The notes: a model not told the origin generated them from the letters alone. Numbered from the stretch's first letter, positions 32,348 to 43,437 are shown. The stretch: 64,000 nt of DNA from Bemisia tabaci (GCF_918797505.1 NC_092794.1:36219721-36283720), one strand, 5' to 3'. Numbers and translations: made by a program.

Positions 32348-32568
32348 TCTATCAATACATACCAATCTGTCTGTAATAATTCATTCTATTGAAATTTTAT
32401 TGTTTAAAAGATATAAATACTCTAACTCATCTCCTGCCCTTACAGCTCTTGAAAATTGTAAATCCATTCTCTCTGTATGTTTTTCTTGTAAATTTTAAAT
32501 CAGAGCTTAAATCTTTCTTGTATGTTTTCCTTTTAAAATCCCTCAGATTTTAAAATGGGCAGGGAGAC

Positions 32569-32728
32569 TGTTATGTAACAGTTGGTAGTATGTACGAGTA
32601 GTGATATGTCGCTACTTAGGTGTCAGGCCTGCAGGGCAAGCTTGTATCTTTATCAATATACTCTGCCGTTATGTCACGCAACTCGTGCACTTCTCTCTTC
32701 CATCATCCTTAGTTTTTCCGATATAACA
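32569..32728 (+). repeat. Gypsy B 3' LTR
   Basis: Partner of 27646-27806. It is preceded by the purine tract GGGCAGGGAGAC (32557-32568) and followed by the ATCAG duplication. Differences from the 5' LTR include GCAGC/TAAC near the start and a missing T in GATATGTCG. Confidence 0.93.
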
Positions 32729-32733
32729 ATCAG

Positions 32734-33449
32734 ATCTTAAAAATGGTGCATCTGGCCACTAGTCGCATGTAAGAGCCACTTTTTGGCTCCTGAAAAAGTG
32801 CTTTGACGTTGTTCACTAACCTTTATATTGTATGCACGTACAGTTTGGGTACACGTTAACTTAGTTTTAGCCCGGCAGACGAATTCAAGTACATACGGTG
32901 GATCGGCAGACCTCGAAATTGGCTCCACAAGCAATAAAAATTTAAGATTACCATGCGACCTTTCCATGGTGCATGGAATCCACGCACTCACCCCCCTCAA
33001 AAACAGGTGCATCGGATCCACAGGTCGTGGAGCCCACGCACCAAAATAGAGAGGGACAGAGAAGATGTGGTGCGTGGGGCGTGGGCAGTAGCTCGCAGGG
33101 GAAATTTTCAGATCTCTCAATCAGATTTTCTCGATGGGATTCCAGAGAAAAAAAAAGAAAACAAAAAACCGTCCCTTCCTTCCCTCGTTTGCTCCTAGCG
33201 GGCACTAGGTCCACTGTACACTGTGAAAAAATTGCAACCTATAATCAAAACGGTAACGTTGAATGGTGTCAATGATCATCGTGTCAACAAACAGAAAAAT
33301 ATCTGCTTTATAAGTAAGATTAAAAAATTAACCCTCTATTGCATGAATTAATTTTGGATTTAATTTTTTCCAATACTGTAACGGAATTATTAATATTAAT
33401 TATTATTAGGCACCAAAAAAAATGAATTTAACGATAGACTCTAAAAATA
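32734..33449. other. Non-coding DNA, no gene seen
   Basis: Mixed composition. A stretch at 32960-33090 repeats GTGCATGG/CCACGCAC-like words. Open frames here overlap on both strands and show no domain, so none is called. Confidence 0.5.
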
Positions 33450-34020
33450 CCGGGTTTGCTATTAGTCGGCCATTATGAACTTCAACTGGCCGCCATTTTG
33501 GTTTATATAAGTACAAATTTTACGGCAATTTTGTTCCTCTCGTGTCAAATAATCCCAAGGTACCAAGTATCGGGTAAATCCATCGGGAAAAACCTGAGGT
33601 GTCAATTTCGGCCATCTGCAGCCCGACCACAGACTTTGACTTCCATCGATATTGATGGAGCTCAGTTCCATTCCAATGGGGTATTCCATTGGAATGGAAT
33701 GGAACTGAGTTCTATCAATATCGATGGAAGTCAAAGTCTGTGGTCGGGCTGCTGGAGTTCAAACCGGCAGCCATTTTTAAACAGTTTGAGATACTAGCTT
33801 CTGGTTTGCACGAAATTGTTTTCTTTCCTTACATTCATTTGGATTATTCATCACAAGGGTGGTCTTCCTATTTGGAAAAAAAAAAAGTTGGGGTCCGTTA
33901 CCCCTGCAAGTGGCTCTTCTGGAAGTTTTTTTTTTTTTGGGGGGGGGGGGGGGGAGGTGACAAAAAAGTAACTCCCTCTGACCTAGGAACGTCCCCAAGT
34001 GGCAAATCTTTAGCTCAATG
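33450..34020. mobile_element. Diverged relative of the 50018-51386 fold-back
   Basis: Blocks at 33765-34010 (CAGTTTGAGATA, GGTCTTCC, AAAGTTGGGG, GTAACTCCCTCTGACCTAGG) follow the same order as 50930-51130 of the larger fold-back (GGTTTGAGATATTG, AAAAGTTGGGGG, GTAGCTCCCTTTGACCTAGG). The left half, with GGCCGCCATTTTGG and CTCTCGTGTCAAATA, matches the opposite arm. A shorter perfect palindrome occupies its centre. Confidence 0.6.
33615..33755. repeat. Near-perfect 140-bp palindrome
   Basis: CAGCCCGACCACAGACTTTG on the left returns as CAAAGTCTGTGGTCGGGCTG on the right, with CCATCGATATTGATGG and CATTCCAATGG elements inside. The arms of about 65 bp meet at about 33685. It could form a cruciform or an RNA hairpin. 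Confidence 0.9.
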
Positions 34021-34472
34021 AGTCAGTTAAGCTCGGGAGGGATTTGCCTGCAAATAGTCGAATCTTACAGTTTTCGGTACGAGAGGAACGATGCGCATGT
34101 TAAAATTTCACGAAAAATTGTCTTCGCGAAGATATAACGCTTCCTTTTTAGGGGTCCTCGAAAACGTGTTTGAACCGACCGCCGTGAATCTTGGAATCTA
34201 CGCGTCATAGAACGGGAAGATGGCAGCGCCAGAGCCGACCTGCTTACTACCGCCACGCTGCCGATGTTGACAACACGATTTCTCGTTTGAGGTTAAGTAA
34301 GGCCTTGTCTCGACGGCGCAACTGTTGAAGGAAGGAAGTGTCTCAAAAATATTTCACTTTTCACTTATAAGTGAAACTTTCAAGGTCAGCAACCTTGAAC
34401 CTCAACAATTGTTTACCTTTGTGTTCTGCATTGATAAACGCTGGTTACACGTGAAGCGGGAGTTTATTACGG

Positions 34473-37142
34473 GTGTTTTATTTCCGACCGGTTATTATTT
34501 GGAAATATTTGTATACATTTCAGTATGAATTTTATATTTTCGTCTGTAGCAGAATATTAGATGCTGATATTCTGTTAGTATCAGAAACCCACCTTAAATT
34601 TGATAGTTTTCTTAAAATACCAGGTTACGCCATTTATCATACTACCCACCCAGCGGGTACAGCTAGAGGTGGAGCTGCGGTAATTATTAAGTTAAAAATT
34701 CAGCATTATCTTGATATGCCATACAAAAACAGCAAATTCCAAGTTGCGTCAATCACAGTTAAGACCTATATGGGTGACATAAGAGTTGCATCTCTTTATA
34801 GTCCCCCTAATAACAGAATTAAAAAAGACGATTACATCTCGCTATTCGAAACTCTGGGTCCCAGATTCATAATAGGCGGCGATTTTAATGCAAAACATAA
34901 ATTATGGGGATCTAGGAAGACCCTCACTAAAGGTAAAGAACTAGAAAAAGCCTCAATTGATCTAAAATTAAATTTTCACTCTCAAGGATATCCCACCTCA
35001 TGGCCAAAAGACAGGAGAAAAAAGCCAGATGTAATCGACTTTTTCGTGTCAAAAGGCATTTCAATTAATTGTTGTGACACCTATGCAATCGGTGATTTAT
35101 CATCAGATCACATTCCAGTATTACTCATGCTCTCGTCATCCGGACTGCTAAGAATTAAAAATAGTCCTCTATTCAACGAAAAAACGGACTGGAAGCAATT
35201 CAGAGATAAGCTTAATAGTATAATAACCGAAAATGCAATTTTAAGTAATGAGCAATGTGAGAACGAAATTCAATTACTCGCTTTACAAATTCAAAACATT
35301 GTCAAATCTTGTACCCCTCCGACCAAAACAATGCTTTACAGTTTAAAGATCCCAAAAGATGTTAGGGAACTAATTAGACAAAGGAGAAAAGCCCGAGCCA
35401 CTTGGCATTCCACTAGATATCCAGGTGATAAAACAATTCTCAATAAAATAAATAAAAAACTAAATAGCTTACTTTGGAATTACAAACACGAGAGCACAAA
35501 AAAATTCCTCAAAGGCTTAAATAACAAACCTGGTACAGATTATTCCCTATGGAAAGCTATTAGATATCTAAAAAACACACCAGTTCACTGTCCCCCAATT
35601 AGGAAAAAGAATGGAGATTGGGCCAAAACAGAAATAGAAAAAGCAGAGGTATTTTCTGAACATCTAGCTAGTGTGTTCGCCCCGAATGAAGACATACCCG
35701 GGTTGAATCTTGAACAGTTAGAAAAACCGAGAGAAATAGCTAAAGAAAAAATAGCTCCAATTACACATGATGAGTTGTTCAAAGAAATTAAATATAAAGT
35801 TAAGCGTAGGAAAGCCCCGGGAAGGGATCAGATTGGTGGAGAGATATTAAAACATCTACCAGGTAATGCAATAACTAAACTCTGCTCTATTTTTAACTAC
35901 ATGCTAGAAAAAAGTTACTTTCCAAAAGTTTGGAAAGAAGCCGAAATAATTTTAATCCCGAAGACAGGCAAAGACCATAACGAACCAAGCTCACACAGGC
36001 CAATCTCCCTTCTTTCTGTAATAAGTAAATTATGGGAACGCTTGTACCTTAAGAGATTAAAACCAATATTATTAGAAAATAATGCGATCCCAAATCACCA
36101 ATTTGGATTTCGTGAAAGGCATTCTACAACTCAGCAAGTACATAGAGTAATTGACCTAATAGAAAAGACACTAGAAGAGAAAGGAGTAACAGCTGCCATA
36201 TTCCTTGACATTCAAATGGCTTTCGACAGAGTTTGGCATCAAGGGCTAATCTTCAAACTGAAAAGCATTCTACCGACTAATCATTGCGATTTAATAAACT
36301 CATATCTGTCAAATAGACAATTTAGAGTAAGATATGGAAGTGCATATTCGGAATTTAAAACCATATTGGCCGGAGTTCCCCAAGGGAGTGTATTGGGGCC
36401 AATTTTGTACCTTTTATTCACTAGAGATGTGCCTGAAAGTGGTAAACTTTTAGGAACATTCGCTGATGACATTGCAGCTTTGGAGACGGGTCGAGATCTT
36501 CCTGAGGCCACTGTCAAGTTACAAAATACTGTTGACGAGGTTGTGAACTGGACCAAGGACTGGAGAGTGGCTCTCTCCAATCCAAAGTCGGTTCACACCA
36601 TTTTTACTAACAAAAAAATTAATTATATCCCTATATTAATTGAAAATAAACCTGTACCATACTCGGATACAGCAAAATATCTTGGAGTCACGATTGACAG
36701 AAAATTGATTTGGAAACAACATATCAAAAATAAAAGAGAACAACTTAATGCAAAATACAGACAAATGTACTGGCTCTTGGGAAGAAACTCGGCACTCTCC
36801 ATTGCCAATAAAGTTCTCTTATACAAACAAGTCCTCAGACCTGTCTGGACATATGCTTGTGAACTATGGGGCTGCACCAAACCGAGCAATAGATACCTGA
36901 TTGAGTCCTTCCAGGCGAAGGTGCTGCGGTCAATGGTAGATGCCCCATGGTTCACAACTAACCAATCAATTAGAGAGGAGCTTGAAATAGAGTCCGTCTC
37001 TGATTACATCAAAAACGCTTCCTACAAGTACTACAATAAACTTGAAATTCATTCTAATCCCCTAGCCAGGGAACTCACCACAGACGTCCCGGTAAGGAGG
37101 CTAAAGAGGACCAAACCTCGTGACCTAGCCTTTGGCGTTTAA
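34473..37142 (+). CDS. Jockey-clade non-LTR retrotransposon ORF2 (endonuclease-RT), 5'-truncated
   Basis: Retroelement similarity starts near residue 26 (DADILLVSETHL), so the N-terminal strands of the AP-type endonuclease are missing and the first codons are flank. Endonuclease residues seen: D137 and N139 in GGDFNAKHKLWG, and D212-H213 in SSDHIPVL. RT: KAPGRDQIGGEILKHLP, HRPISLLSVISKLWERL, FLDIQMAFDRVWH, GVPQGSVLGP and catalytic FADD at 663-666. The C-terminal region (YLGVTIDRKLIWKQHI, LYKQVLRPVWTYACELWGC) places it in the Jockey clade. The frame is open throughout, suggesting recent insertion. The family cleaves target DNA and primes reverse transcription from the nick. This copy cannot make a full protein. 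Confidence 0.9.
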   Translation: MFYFRPVIIWKYLYTFQYEFYIFVCSRILDADILLVSETHLKFDSFLKIPGYAIYHTTHPAGTARGGAAVIIKLKIQHYLDMPYKNSKFQVASITVKTYMGDIRVASLYSPPNNRIKKDDYISLFETLGPRFIIGGDFNAKHKLWGSRKTLTKGKELEKASIDLKLNFHSQGYPTSWPKDRRKKPDVIDFFVSKGISINCCDTYAIGDLSSDHIPVLLMLSSSGLLRIKNSPLFNEKTDWKQFRDKLNSIITENAILSNEQCENEIQLLALQIQNIVKSCTPPTKTMLYSLKIPKDVRELIRQRRKARATWHSTRYPGDKTILNKINKKLNSLLWNYKHESTKKFLKGLNNKPGTDYSLWKAIRYLKNTPVHCPPIRKKNGDWAKTEIEKAEVFSEHLASVFAPNEDIPGLNLEQLEKPREIAKEKIAPITHDELFKEIKYKVKRRKAPGRDQIGGEILKHLPGNAITKLCSIFNYMLEKSYFPKVWKEAEIILIPKTGKDHNEPSSHRPISLLSVISKLWERLYLKRLKPILLENNAIPNHQFGFRERHSTTQQVHRVIDLIEKTLEEKGVTAAIFLDIQMAFDRVWHQGLIFKLKSILPTNHCDLINSYLSNRQFRVRYGSAYSEFKTILAGVPQGSVLGPILYLLFTRDVPESGKLLGTFADDIAALETGRDLPEATVKLQNTVDEVVNWTKDWRVALSNPKSVHTIFTNKKINYIPILIENKPVPYSDTAKYLGVTIDRKLIWKQHIKNKREQLNAKYRQMYWLLGRNSALSIANKVLLYKQVLRPVWTYACELWGCTKPSNRYLIESFQAKVLRSMVDAPWFTTNQSIREELEIESVSDYIKNASYKYYNKLEIHSNPLARELTTDVPVRRLKRTKPRDLAFGV

Positions 37143-37494
37143 CTTAAAATAGTCACTTTTGCTTATCTTAATACAACAAAGTAGATTTCCCATAATCTAG
37201 TTATCAGAGAAGCCACTGGGGACATGGATAACGCATGAAAGCAGTTGTAACTCATCTCTCTTAAGTTTTCTTATTTATCATGCTCATTTATTTTTATTAT
37301 TTTTTGATTTATTTATTTTCTAAATCTATATAGCAAGTAAGAAGTATGAATGTAGTCTGGGTTTCATGCGAGTATGGGTTATGAAAGTTAAAGTTAAAAA
37401 CAAAAATTAGATGCTAGTCAATTTATAAGTTATTTTATTTGTAAAGTAAAGTTAATTTACACCTAGTTAGGTGGTTGTAACATATTTTGGATGA

Positions 37495-37532
<38 letters not shown>
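37143..37532 (+). other. 3' UTR and poly(A) tail of the Jockey element
   Basis: An AT-rich 3' UTR ends GGATGAATAAA and a run of 36 A (37497-37532). A poly(A) tail at the insertion end supports retroposition on the plus strand. No clear target duplication was found around 34545 and 37533. Confidence 0.85.
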
Positions 37533-37533
<1 letters not shown>

Positions 37534-37853
37534 CATATCACTACAGCAGGAAAATAAAACATTTTCGAATATTTATTCTTTTTATCCATATCTGTGTTAC
37601 GTTTTTGTTTTTTGTTTTAAACCTGGTCGAAGTAACGGAGAATATTCACCTCCCGTTCATAAATATCAGTTCAGTTATATCTATCTCAGTTGACATCGTT
37701 TAACCTAAAAAAATTAATGTTGTTCAAATATTCCCGCCTAAAAGTTCCAGGAACATATGCGTGTGTGTCGAGACAGGGAACTTCGGTTGGTCCAACAAAC
37801 TCGCAACAGTTGCACCTAATTCCCTCCACAGTTGCGCCGTTGAGACAAGGCCT

Positions 37854-39240
37854 ACCTAAGTTCTGTGTGAATGTTTCGTATCCTACATACATCTGTATCG
37901 CATTCTGATTGAAAAGCTTAGGGAATTAAGAACAATGGATATGAATCTCGAACAAAGTAACCTACATAACCTCCAATTGACCAACAAAATCAAACCGCCA
38001 ACGCAAAGACATAAAGACGGAGCGCTAAAAGCATAGAGTACAATAGAGTCGCAATGTACTGGAGCGCCGATGAAGTCAATCCATTAACGGGCCTTTCCGA
38101 GCCGCTTGTGCTCCGAAAAGTGTGAACCAAGTGTGAACCCAACGGCACTTATCATCATGGTGGCTTATGGAGAAATCAAGAACTGCTCGTGTTTTTTCGA
38201 CATTTTTAATTCAATCATCATTAATTTTTGCAACTTTTGCTGCGAACAGGTAGTTAAAGCCATAGTGAATCCATTAATGTATCATACTCTTGAATAATAT
38301 TCAAAAAGGGACGTAAATTGAGACTTAAACCAAGTGCGACCAGCATTTCTTATCACGGCGGCTTACGGGAAAAGCAACGACTGTTTGTGTTTTTTCGACA
38401 TTCTTTAATTCAATCGATATTAGCTACGTTTATGCGAGGCTCGAAACCGAGGTTTGACGAAACCCGAGTTTGTAATGCTAGTTTTCGCCGTCGGGTTTAT
38501 GCGGGCGCTGTAACCCGACTTTCGCGGGAAATCAAACTTTCCGATTCTGGCGCTGTTTATGCGCATATTTTCGATTGAACTTGAATTTCATGCGTTGGCG
38601 CCATTTTCACAAGCTATACTTAATTTTTTCACTATGAATTGATTCAATAAAATTATTATTACTCTTTTATCCCGTATATGTTCCACAATTTTTCCGCAAT
38701 ATATAAGCGGAGGCTTCATCTTCACTAGAAAAGCCTTTACTGACTTTCTGAGCAACAGTTGGAAAAACGACAGTGGATTTTTAATCATTTTACGTTCATA
38801 TTTAAAAATTAAATGAATACCTAAGTAATCTCAACAACCCTTTAAATCATGCTCGAGCTTATATTCTGAGTTCAGAAAAGTTGCCATCATATGTAATTTT
38901 AGTGATGTTAAAAATAATTGTGGCAGGCGCAGAAATTCATCATGTTTTTTATTGAGCTTCTAATGATCTTACAATAGGTAGATATAGGCATTGAAAGTGT
39001 AGGAGTGCTAATCTACTAAGCACTGAACCTTTACTCCCTGGTGTCGTAAAGATTGTGCCTATGTCTGCCATTATTGTAGTGAAACAAATAACTTGTTAAG
39101 CACATGCTGAGACATATTCTGAGTCAGGATCTTCTTCCTGAGGTGTCGCCAAGTTTATGAAGTCTTCTTAATTTAAACATAAGTCTGTGCAGCATAAGTT
39201 CATTTTCTGAAATTTTCACTTTCGTACCGCATGGTGTACT
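37854..39240. other. Non-coding DNA with a diverged 200-bp duplication
   Basis: ACCAAGTG, CTTATCA, GGCTTA and TTTTTTCGACATT blocks occur in order at 38122-38220 and again at 38325-38420. A cluster of TTTATGCG words follows (38424-38565), also seen near 52258. A 24-bp block at 38004-38027 is identical to 21735-21758. No gene is recognised. Confidence 0.55.
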
Positions 39241-39251
39241 ACACCAGTTTT

Positions 39252-39680
39252 TTAACCATTATACCAAATAATTTCACTAAATGATTCTCTCTTTGTCCTC
39301 ATTTGTATTACAACTTTTCCTTTTACATTCCCTAACAAATTCCTTATTTCAGTCCCTAGATTGTTCGTATACTTATCTTCTACTACCCATATATACTTCT
39401 GATCTTCGTAATCCCTCGCGTACCATTTCCTTCTTTTCAGTGGTGGTTTCTCATCTTCATGTCCCTTTGACTCATCCTCCTTTCCTAACTTATCCTCTCT
39501 TTCCTTATTTGCAATTTTTGTATCAGTCCCTACGTTTAAAATTTCATTAAACGATGTGAGCTCAGTTTGTTTCGCCCCATTGTCTTGTTTTCTCTCAGTC
39601 CCTATGCTACTCACTTCCATATCAGTATCAATTTGCTTTTTACTACATTCACCTAGCTGCTCTCTCTCTACTTCTAACAA
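39252..39680 (-). pseudogene. Non-LTR ORF1, N-terminal half, inverted
   Basis: A charged N-terminus (KRRKWYARD) leads into KYIWVVEDKYTNNLGTEI and KGKVVIQMRTKRESFSEI. These correspond to the first strand and helix of an SGNH/GDSL-type esterase-like domain found in ORF1 of some non-LTR clades. The usual GDS nucleophile block is changed to EDK, so no esterase activity is expected. It lies on the opposite strand to the rest of the element and ends where the plus-strand half at 41080 begins, with no overlap. Both halves are A-rich on the sense strand. An inversion of a single ORF1 explains this best. Confidence 0.5.
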
Positions 39681-40174
39681 GTTTACCTCAGTACTTAAGG
39701 TAGGGTTTCAAGGATAGTTTAAGGTCCCACCCTCCCTCCCTTTCCTACCAAAAAAGAAGGATATACCATTAGGGGGTACTGTACTAGGATTCTTTATAGT
39801 CAAGAAATTTGTTTTGTTCCAAATATGAAAGCTAACGTCTTACTTTGTCCGTAAAATTTATTTTGGTGTTCAACTAGTACGGCTGTGTGTTCAACCATAA
39901 TTTAAGAAAAAAAATTCAAAATTATGTTTTTGCTGTTTTACTCAACTTCCTGGGCATTTCTAAAGTTCCCTTTGACAGTTTACCACGTGCGTATAAAGGG
40001 ACTTAAGGAGATTCACAAGTTTCTAGGGTTTAATCCTGAATTCTGAGTGTTAAATGAGATTTCCTCATGTTTCTTTTTATAATCTTTCACGAAATTTCTT
40101 AACTCTGTATGCAAACGTCATCAGTAGGTCCTCCTGAACAACATACCAAAAGTTTACCACGGTCCGACCCCGGA

Positions 40175-40685
40175 ACACCCCCCAAAATGCCTAAATTTCA
40201 AAATGGCGGCCATAATAAGGCCTCTGGGATTTCGGTTTTTTAAAATGCGCATTTAGTGTCATGTGAGGTATCAATCCCTTTGTAATTTTGGTCGTAAAAT
40301 TCAGATATGAGGTCAAAAGAGTCCCCCGATCAAAGGGGGTGCCCCAAATCCAAGATGGCGGCCAATTTTGAAAGGCAGGAGGGTGAATTTTTAAAATGCG
40401 CATATAGGTTCATGTGAGGTATCATTCCCCATGTAATTTTGGTCGTAGATTTCATTTATGGAGTCATAAAAGCCCTCCGATAAAAAGAGGTGCTCCAAAT
40501 TTCAAAATGGCGGCTAAATTTGAAAGGCAGGAGGGTGGATTTTTGAAATGTTTACGTGACATGGCAAGTGAGGTATCATTTCTTATGTAATTTTGGTCGT
40601 AGATTTCATTTATGAAGTCATGAGAGCCCCCCTGTCAAAGAAGGTGCCCCAAATCCACGATGGCGGCCAAATTTGAAAGCAGGAA
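40175..40685 (+). repeat. 152-bp tandem repeat with ATGGCGGC cores
   Basis: ATGGCGGC occurs at 40203, 40355, 40507 and 40660, spaced 152-153 bp. Each is followed by GGCAGGAGGGTG-like sequence and the GTGAGGTATCA..TAATTTTGGTCGTA block. It separates the two halves of the broken ORF1. No coding capacity. The flanks 39690-40170 and 40690-41080 show no gene. Confidence 0.85.
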
Positions 40686-41079
40686 GGTAAGCCAACAAAA
40701 CAACAGTCACGTCAGAAGGCAGGTTGGCTATCAAATTCTACGTTTTTTAGTCAAGGAGTCTGAATGAAATTTGAAAAATTAATTTTACACAAAAATGAGA
40801 CATGACATGCAAGATGGTGACCATCATAGTCGAGAAATCATAAATGGTAGGTAAGGTGTCTCGCTGATTAGTGCACAATAATTCAGAATTCAAGTTCAGA
40901 TGCCTTAGACACAGAGAATGAAAAATCTGAAATACCTGCTGTAAGTACCGGGATAATGAAGTAAAAGTTCAGTACGTTTTAGATGGTGGGTCTTCACTCC
41001 ACCGAGGGCCATAGAAAAGAGGGCAAACCTATATTATTTGGTCTCATTAATTCAAATCATCGCACAGTTCTACGCTAAA

Positions 41080-41577
41080 TTCTTTTTTCTAAGTAATCTG
41101 AAGCCATGGCAGTATTTGACGGGTGCCAAGGAAATGGACCATTGGTTGGGACACTTGACAGATTTAAAAGATGAGATGGTAGCAGGGGATGTGATAGTGT
41201 GGGCAGCAGGGAGAATGGATTTAGCAAAGGAGCAAGATGATAGGGCATGGAGGGCAATAGAATTATTATTAGGAAGATTACCAGAAGGGGTTAGGTTTGT
41301 TTTTTTGGGCTTAAATGAGAGAAAGGATTTTCAGAATGAATGGCTGGGAGGGAAGGTAAATCGAAGAATTGAGGGGATGAATAATAGAATGGTTAGGATA
41401 CTGATGAATAAGCCCTTGGATACTTTGTTTGTGAGATTTCAGGGATTGATGTTTGGAGATTATTGGGGTATTAACGATGAAGTTCCAGGGAAGCTAAAGA
41501 GACAAGGGATAAATAAGGCAGCAAAAACTATACTAGGAGAAATGAGTAGGTTGAGGCTGCTGAAGGGTTTTCAGTAG
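41080..41577 (+). pseudogene. Non-LTR ORF1, C-terminal half (SGNH-like)
   Basis: GDVIVWAAGRMDLAK is the strand normally reading vvIwgGtND. FVFLGLNERKDF and the terminal DTLFVRFQGLMFGDY...GINKAAKTIL match the remaining SGNH-fold blocks, where a catalytic Asp-His pair would sit near the end. The catalytic residues appear substituted, so it is structural at best. It is followed within about 100 bp by endonuclease sequence of the same element. Confidence 0.5.
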
Positions 41578-41714
41578 AGAGACAACAGCTCAATAATAGA
41601 ACTGGCTTAGATAGGGAAAGAAAAATTAAGGGAATTCAGAAGGTAGGGATTGATAAAGAAATTAAAAGTTCAAGTAAAGGAATAAATAGAAATAACGAGT
41701 GGGTAAAAGTTAGT

Positions 41715-42299
41715 AGGGATGTTGGGTTAAAAATTTGGTATGGGAATGTAGACGGACTGCTTAGAAAAATTGATGAAATTAGGGATTGGGCTAATGAGGG
41801 TATTTGATATTTTAGGAATGGGTGAAACGCATGTAACGGATAAAGTAACGGATGGGGAACTTAAAATTGAGGGATATAAGTTGATTAGGGCAAATTCGTA
41901 TAGTACACATACAGGGGGGGGTGGTAATGTATGTGAAAAAAGGATTAGATTGTTTAGGGATTGAAGTAATATCAAATAAATTATTTTGGATTGTTAGTGT
42001 GGGTATAAAAAAAGGAAAAGTAGAGAAAATTAAGATAGACATGCTTTATAGATCACCGAACACAAGCCTGAGGGGATTTTTGGATTGGTTTGAATTAAGG
42101 TATACTAAAGAAATTGAGTCAATTAGGGAAGGTCTGGTTATAGGGGATTTTAATGTAAGATGGGACTTAGATAGGGACTGGGGAAGAAAAAAGTTAAAAG
42201 AAATTACTGATTATTTAGGGATGGAACAGCTAGTAAAAGAGCCTACAAGAATAGTGAAAAATTCGTCTTCAAAAATTGATTTATTATTTCAATGGGGGA
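41715..42299 (+). pseudogene. Non-LTR ORF2 endonuclease, part 1
   Basis: An AP-endonuclease-like region, in two frames: LGMGETHVTDKVTDG, then VMYVKKGLDCLGIEVI, DMLYRSPNTSLRGFLDW, VIGDFNVRWDLDRDWG and SSSKIDLLFQWG. GETH and GDFN carry catalytic residues of the family. A one-base change near 41925, in a G run, shifts the frame. The segment is interrupted at 42300 by the second Jockey insertion and continues in frame at 43438. Confidence 0.75.
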
Positions 42300-43423
42300 T
42301 TTCCAGTTTAAGACCAATAGGAGCGGGAGTTCCACAGGGTTCCTGTCTATCCCCCCTCCTCTATTCTCTCTTTACATCGGACATCCCACAGCCGAGAGGA
42401 GAAGGGAAGATGGGAATCTATGCCGACGATACGCTCGTGATGGATTCATCCAAGAGTTATAGGGAGGCACGACAAAATGTCCAATTACATCTAAATAAAA
42501 TTGATAGATGGACAACAAACGATAAAATAAAACTCAATGCTACAAAATCCATTGAAGTAGTTTTTACAAATAGAAAATTCATCCACAAACCCCTACACTT
42601 GGGAGAAAATATAATTCCAAGGGAAAAAGTTTCTAAATATTTGGGATTACACCTGGATTCCAAGCTCAGATGGAAAGAACATATTAAAAAAAAAGTAGCA
42701 CAAGTAAAACTCAAATTTCTAAACATGTTTTGGCTACTTGGGAAAAAATCAAAATTGGATTTAAGGTTAAAACTTTTACTCTACAAATCGATGTTGAGGC
42801 CGATATGGAGCTATGGCTGCCAATTGTGGGGTTGCGCAGCCGTAACAAACCTCAACCAAATCGAAATTATCCAAATGAAAATCTTAAGAAACATTGCTAA
42901 AGCACGCTGGTATGAGAGGAACGTAGATATAAGAGCCGACCTCAACATCGATTCAGTAGAGGATTATATCACTAAATTATATACCTCTTATGAAAACCGA
43001 CTACATAATCACCCAAACCCAGAAGCCCTCGCCTTACTGGAAAAAAGTGAAAATGTGAGAAGACTAAAACGAAGGAAAACCTTTGAGCTTGGAATCCAGG
43101 GTTTTTCAAAACTTTTCCCATAATCAACCTCACGTGCCTCCTTATGATCCTTGGACATATCAGGAGTAACTAGGTCTTTGGACGGGTAGCCCGTCGTAAC
43201 CCAAATAAATCAAAAAGACATTCTTATTCTGTAATAAAAATGTTTTATCATTTCACACACCTGTTATAAATTTAGGTAGTTATTAAGTTAAAATCAATAA
43301 CAACTTAGTATAATTTAGCCACTAAGATTTAAAATAAGCTGTTAAAAGACTCAAGTAAGTCTAATAGCAATTTCTTGTACATTGTTCTTTATTTTGTGCA
43401 AATAAAAAAAAAAAAAAAAAAAA
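42300..43423 (+). mobile_element. 5'-truncated Jockey element with 14-bp target duplication
   Basis: The insert starts within the RT palm: GAGVPQGSCLSPLLYSLFT, YADDTLVMDSS, YLGLHLDSKLRWKEHI, LYKSMLRPIWSYGCQLWGC. The frame stops at 43123, followed by a 3' UTR and a run of 21 A (43404-43424). ATTTCAATGGGGGA is present on both sides (42286-42299 and 43424-43437). It is a different family from the 34473 copy in the same clade. Being 5'-truncated it is dead on arrival. Confidence 0.95.
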
Positions 43424-43437
43424 ATTTCAATGGGGGA

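Larger units (their letters stand above)
27646..32728 (+). mobile_element. Ty3/gypsy element B with LTRs and target duplication
   Basis: Bounded by LTRs of 161 and 160 bp beginning TGTTAT and ending ATAACA. The element is flanked by ATCAG at 27641-27645 and 32729-32733, a clean 5-bp target duplication. The LTRs differ at about eight positions, so it is older than the copia element. The order gag-PR-RT-RH-IN is intact, but stops and shifts interrupt gag, protease and RT. There is no envelope gene. Confidence 0.95.
34299..37853. mobile_element. TIR element (GGCCTTGTCTC family) carrying a Jockey insertion
   Basis: The left end AAGGCCTTGTCTCGACGG followed by CGCAACTGTT is matched by the right end, which reads AACAGTTGCGCC-type sequence then TGAGACAAGGCC at 37825-37853. 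The left 180 bp recurs inverted at 49720-49912. Without the Jockey element (about 34545-37532) it would be some 570 bp, a MITE-sized element. No unambiguous target duplication was found. Confidence 0.55.

Noticed and set aside
37491..37703. Lysine-rich frame beginning at 37491
   Set aside because: It is the poly(A) tail of the Jockey element read as protein.
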